Below are positions 12,101 to 14,195 of a stretch of 14,195 bases of DNA, one piece after another (positions within the stretch are counted from its first letter, which is position 1; every line of letters starts with the position of its first letter). The DNA comes from PALSA-505 sp035308365. Lineage in GTDB: Bacteria > Actinomycetota > Actinomycetes > Streptosporangiales > Streptosporangiaceae. Below the pieces are notes generated by a model that had not been told where the DNA came from, did not search any database, and saw only the letters and a program-made list of their open reading frames with translations. The position numbers were made by a program, and so were the translations under genes. The stretch spans positions 1 through 14,195 of the forward strand of contig DATGGU010000136.1 of the NCBI GenBank assembly GCA_035308365.1. Direction: 5' to 3'.

Positions 12101-14195
12101 AACCTGCGGGCGGCGCCGAGTGCGAAGGACCCGCCCCGAATCGAGCCCCGGGAAGAGCGGCGCCGGGTGGCGCATCGCTGCTGGCCTGGGGGGCCGTCGT
12201 GCCGGAGCCTGGCCTTGCGTCGAAGTCAGCGGGAGGAAGTGGCATCGGACGGGATCCCGGGTCGGCGGGCTCAACGGCGCCCTGGCCCGGGACTGCGTGG
12301 ATGCGTGGATCCTGGAGGGCGATGACCCGGGGCCCGCCGGGTTCCTGCGTGATCCCGGTGACCTCGAAGCGCCGGCCACGGTCGAACATGACCAGATCGG
12401 AGCCGCCCCCGGCCAGCCGGGAGACATCGCGGCCGGCGCTACTGGTGATCACGAAAATCGTGTCACCGGCGAGCCCGGCTGGCGTGGTGCGCGCGCGGAT
12501 AACGCCGTCCACGGTGACCTCGCGGCCGGCCGCCAGGCGCCCGGCGTCGATACCGGGCAGTGAGCCGGCGTAGAAGCTGGCCTGCCGCACGGCGGGGGGG
12601 AGCATGGTGAGCCCCTCGGCGATCAGGTCGTCCCACCACTCCTCCCGCGCGCCCGCTCCGGCCAGGTCCTCAGCCTCAGCCAGCACCGCGACGAGTGCGC
12701 TGATCATGTCTTCACCGGGCGAGGGCGCGGCGGTCTGGCCCAGATAGTCCAGCACGCGCCTGCGGAGACCATCGAGTACGTCTCCGCCGAGCCGCTGTGT
12801 GAACCGGCCCGCAGATGGGTCGTACTGACCGCGGCGCGGCCTGCGGACGACCGGCCCGAACGAGGCTGGTTGCAGTGGTGCCGGGGCTCCGGCTGCCGGT
12901 GGCGGTGGCTGAGCCGTACCCGGTGACCGAACCGCCGGCGGCTGGCCAGCGGTCGCAGGCGGCCGGCCGCCCAGCGGCGCCCGCACCGGCAGCCTGGCGG
13001 TGCGGGTGCCGGGTGCGAACAGTGGCTCGAAGTGCTCGCCGCGCCAGTACAGATGCAGCACGGGGGTCGGGTTGCCATCCCGGTCCAGCGACGGACCGGC
13101 CAGGCGCGAGGCCAGAATCGTCGCCGGGGCATCCGGGCCGGCCGGGACATGCTGGAACACCTGCACCCGGACCTGGAACAGGCTGGTGAAAGTGGGCAGC
13201 ACGCTCCAGACGTCCACCATCTGCCCGCGCAGCATCTGCTGGTAGGCCTCGCCGGTGACCGGCAGATGGTTTTGGAACCAGTCGGTCAGGAAATCCAGCG
13301 TCATCTGGCCGCGCTGCTGATCGGGCAGTACCTCCGCCAGCAACTGGGCCAGCGAGTCGGTCAGGCATCGCAGCCCGGACGCGGTCGCCCTGCCCCGGGC
13401 CAGTCCCGGCGGCAGGTCCACAGCGGGCCCCGGCCCGCCCCACATCCACTGCCGCCCGCCGTGAACGTCGGTGACCTGCTGCCAGCCCGGTCCGGACGGG
13501 AGCCCGGGAACCGGCCCGGTCAGCGCACCCCGGTCGGCCAGCCAGGCCAGCAGGTCCTCACGGCTGAACTGGGCGGCGCCCCGCAGTCCGGCCAGTCCGG
13601 CCGGGTCGGTACGTCCGGCGCGGGCGTCCGGGCCGGTCAGGGTCACGCCGGTGCCGTAGTGCGCCAGGCCGGTGCCGTGCTGGACCCAGCCGTAGCTGAG
13701 CGGCACCACGGTGCTGTCGTCCAGGACCAGGATCCCGGTGGCCAGATGGACCGCATACCCGCGGCCGGCCCCGGGTTCGGCCGCCCGCCAGCCCGGTAGC
13801 GGAGCCGGGATGCCGCCGGTCAGTGCCGGGTCGATGGGCACCGCCAGCCTCCGTCCCGCATCCAGCCATTGCCAGCCAGGCGGCAGCACCCCCGGCGCGC
13901 CTTGCGGCCCGGATGACTGCGGCTGCGGGCCGGGTGGCTGCGGCTGCGGGCCGGGCGGCTGCGGCTGCGGCTGCGGTCCCGGCGGCTGCGGCTCCAGTTC
14001 CGGTGGCGGCGGTTCGGGCGGCTGCGGCGCTGGCTCCGGCTCCGGCGGCTGCGGCTCCGGACCCGGGGGCAGCGGCAAGTGGGGGCCGGCCTGCGCGGGC
14101 TGGAGTTCTGTCAGGACAATCTCGGTGATCGGGCGGCCATCGCCGTCGATGACAGTGTTCCTGCTGAGGACCCCGAACAAGGCTCCCTCGGGAAT
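9168..14195 (-). CDS. Giant multidomain toxin-like protein (OTU-like, ART, metallopeptidase), 5' end cut
   Basis: The frame is open from the right edge to TGA at 9168; 1675 residues are visible and the true start lies outside (numbers count from the edge). Domains in order: a Pro/Gln-rich repeat (about 30-95); a region with paired Trp motifs; a putative OTU-like cysteine peptidase (about 270-395) with Cys277 in GLRCLTDSLAQLL and His388 in LYWRGEHFEPLF; a helical stretch; a degenerate ADP-ribosyltransferase-like unit (about 525-620: FYAGSLPG, then DLVMFDRGRRFEVTGI) lacking the Arg and Glu; a Pro-rich linker; a second ADP-ribosyltransferase (about 745-880) with Arg760 (LLYRSDSR), Ser803-Thr-Ser, Gln847-x-Glu849 and EVAFTGHIPGTSVRGAWEI; an unknown domain (about 890-1050); helical regions (about 1105-1370); and a C-terminal zinc peptidase with HEYLH (1556-1560) and Glu1586 as likely third ligand. 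No membrane segment is visible. Such stacked effectors belong to secreted polymorphic or insecticidal-type toxins; the export route is not shown. The ART and peptidase calls are good; the OTU call is moderate. Confidence 0.82.
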   Translation of the reverse strand: MPEGALFGVLSRNTVIDGDGRPITEIVLTELQPAQAGPHLPLPPGPEPQPPEPEPAPQPPEPPPPELEPQPPGPQPQPQPPGPQPQPPGPQPQSSGPQGAPGVLPPGWQWLDAGRRLAVPIDPALTGGIPAPLPGWRAAEPGAGRGYAVHLATGILVLDDSTVVPLSYGWVQHGTGLAHYGTGVTLTGPDARAGRTDPAGLAGLRGAAQFSREDLLAWLADRGALTGPVPGLPSGPGWQQVTDVHGGRQWMWGGPGPAVDLPPGLARGRATASGLRCLTDSLAQLLAEVLPDQQRGQMTLDFLTDWFQNHLPVTGEAYQQMLRGQMVDVWSVLPTFTSLFQVRVQVFQHVPAGPDAPATILASRLAGPSLDRDGNPTPVLHLYWRGEHFEPLFAPGTRTARLPVRAPLGGRPPATAGQPPAVRSPGTAQPPPPAAGAPAPLQPASFGPVVRRPRRGQYDPSAGRFTQRLGGDVLDGLRRRVLDYLGQTAAPSPGEDMISALVAVLAEAEDLAGAGAREEWWDDLIAEGLTMLPPAVRQASFYAGSLPGIDAGRLAAGREVTVDGVIRARTTPAGLAGDTIFVITSSAGRDVSRLAGGGSDLVMFDRGRRFEVTGITQEPGGPRVIALQDPRIHAVPGQGAVEPADPGSRPMPLPPADFDARPGSGTTAPQASSDAPPGAALPGARFGAGPSHSAPPAGSVPGSATGGLRIDPGFDWDDLSDPASSPASPSPQMPAAEVPAQAPYVIPPPVMRETTELLYRSDSRSPDTIFAGGFRPRTEPQTIDLDNYVQLGADERASFGLVSTSRSRDWARDWRSSGYLYVLDTAGGIDVAQTLSAHAIPYQYAEQDEVAFTGHIPGTSVRGAWEIVPADRPGDPNSLGRWIPNHLAHGNVGAFAGLPAEAVAIRTSDGAYMVVPSGAGTISGMDNPLFFTAGGDPLGGVWLADTWDDGHEVFFSTIQNDTRDVRKVTYLVMWYLAKHATAPRVRVGKVANQGLAAMLARLGMVEVPGRLLAGLPDMAGDRQTVYQAARQAAIGEGWILRDTGIQEPAAGTLNDPEPADLPQPAVPAGLETGRPLQSASPPPWQQASAPARTGRAEQQEEVMRYRSGNPAHDLDVARKSQLIQDLLEVPATIDDQLAAFILLRTSDDADLAGLFGDGEMLPLLEAAFPADGRTGAVLQEFLDERFEGGRDAVAAGQVDPHGYPARRFDPALVSQVLAEAVDLTGAPAGGLTASQAAELASPPARLTADGILGAIGGLPPVELERATWWLTRARVAVHDRLSTEAGETRQELQVTLNEMDSVLTLLYRRLTYQTDAATLQSLTVTPQSSVIPRLRSVLDLPGPAFTRQLPGAAGEFTASLRAAMIRDIGLLQQRYPPGRGAAEHADPASLFPMDHIARLARQAKEWVDGVFGQFATARALVPDQPGQRGNIHDAFADADREIREMDEEGRVMLARSFLRRFLTWPTESAGVLSAHHADPRFGPEGEPLNDEAQIVRDVIGTLAGDPGIRSQVLALYRAAPGKAQPETSEIWIDVFRRSTPEDNQRFLWSTAQTLIHEYLHLLEHPRYTEYSNSLGPGTHAQNALLEGVVSLLTEIVWSEVESRTGAEDVRALIEGEYAAGPPLPPDRMPHPAQDRYPSHAEAMRLLDVIGSVENLFAAFFLGDVEKIAGPHRRRD
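13905..14085. repeat. Pro/Gln/Glu-rich repeat region in the megaprotein
   Basis: On the minus strand short units such as PQPQPPG and PEPQPPEP repeat for about 60 codons. The matching DNA is built from GGCTGCGG-like words. It probably forms an extended linker between the unseen N-terminal part and the effector domains. Slippage-prone DNA of this kind often varies in length between strains. Confidence 0.8.

Overview
The window is very GC-rich (codon third positions almost always G or C). It carries actinomycete-style genes: a LysM-type wall-facing membrane protein, an ECF sigma factor, a NarL-type regulator with a family-typical C-terminus, a bacterial class I P450, and a large proline-rich toxin-like protein. 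This points to a soil- or plant-associated actinomycete; I cannot name the genus. Eight protein genes are supported, two of them cut by the window edges. No RNA gene, CRISPR array, transposase or integrase is visible.

Left part (1-3956). A ParA/MinD-like ATPase gene runs off the left edge on the minus strand. It has a P-loop in which both signature lysines are replaced and a C-terminal tail made of 21-bp tandem repeats. Divergent from it, across a 389-bp gap, is a two-pass membrane protein with an external LysM-like domain. A secreted GH26-like glycoside hydrolase follows. These look like cell-envelope functions. The hydrolase and the next minus-strand unit converge on a perfect 15-bp hairpin that should terminate both.

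Middle (4212-6825). An ECF sigma factor and a NarL/LuxR-type regulator form a likely minus-strand operon. The regulator keeps its phospho-acceptor Asp but lacks the conserved Thr and Lys. Divergent from the sigma gene is a membrane-anchored protein with a long Ala/Pro linker and an extracellular beta-rich, possibly golvesin-like domain with four cysteines.

Right part (6930-14195), all minus strand. Upstream, and cut by the right edge, is a giant protein of at least 1675 residues. Reading from its N-terminal side it holds a Pro/Gln repeat region, a putative OTU-like cysteine peptidase, a degenerate ADP-ribosyltransferase-like domain, a second ADP-ribosyltransferase with an intact R / STS / QxE signature, an unrecognised domain, helical segments, and a C-terminal HExxH metallopeptidase. 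This is the most interesting object here: a multi-effector toxin-like megaprotein. Downstream of it are a P450 and a short-chain dehydrogenase that are tightly coupled (the P450 stop overlaps the SDR ribosome-binding site) and probably act in one oxidative pathway.

No immunity protein or secretion apparatus for the megaprotein can be seen inside the window, so its delivery route and target remain inference.
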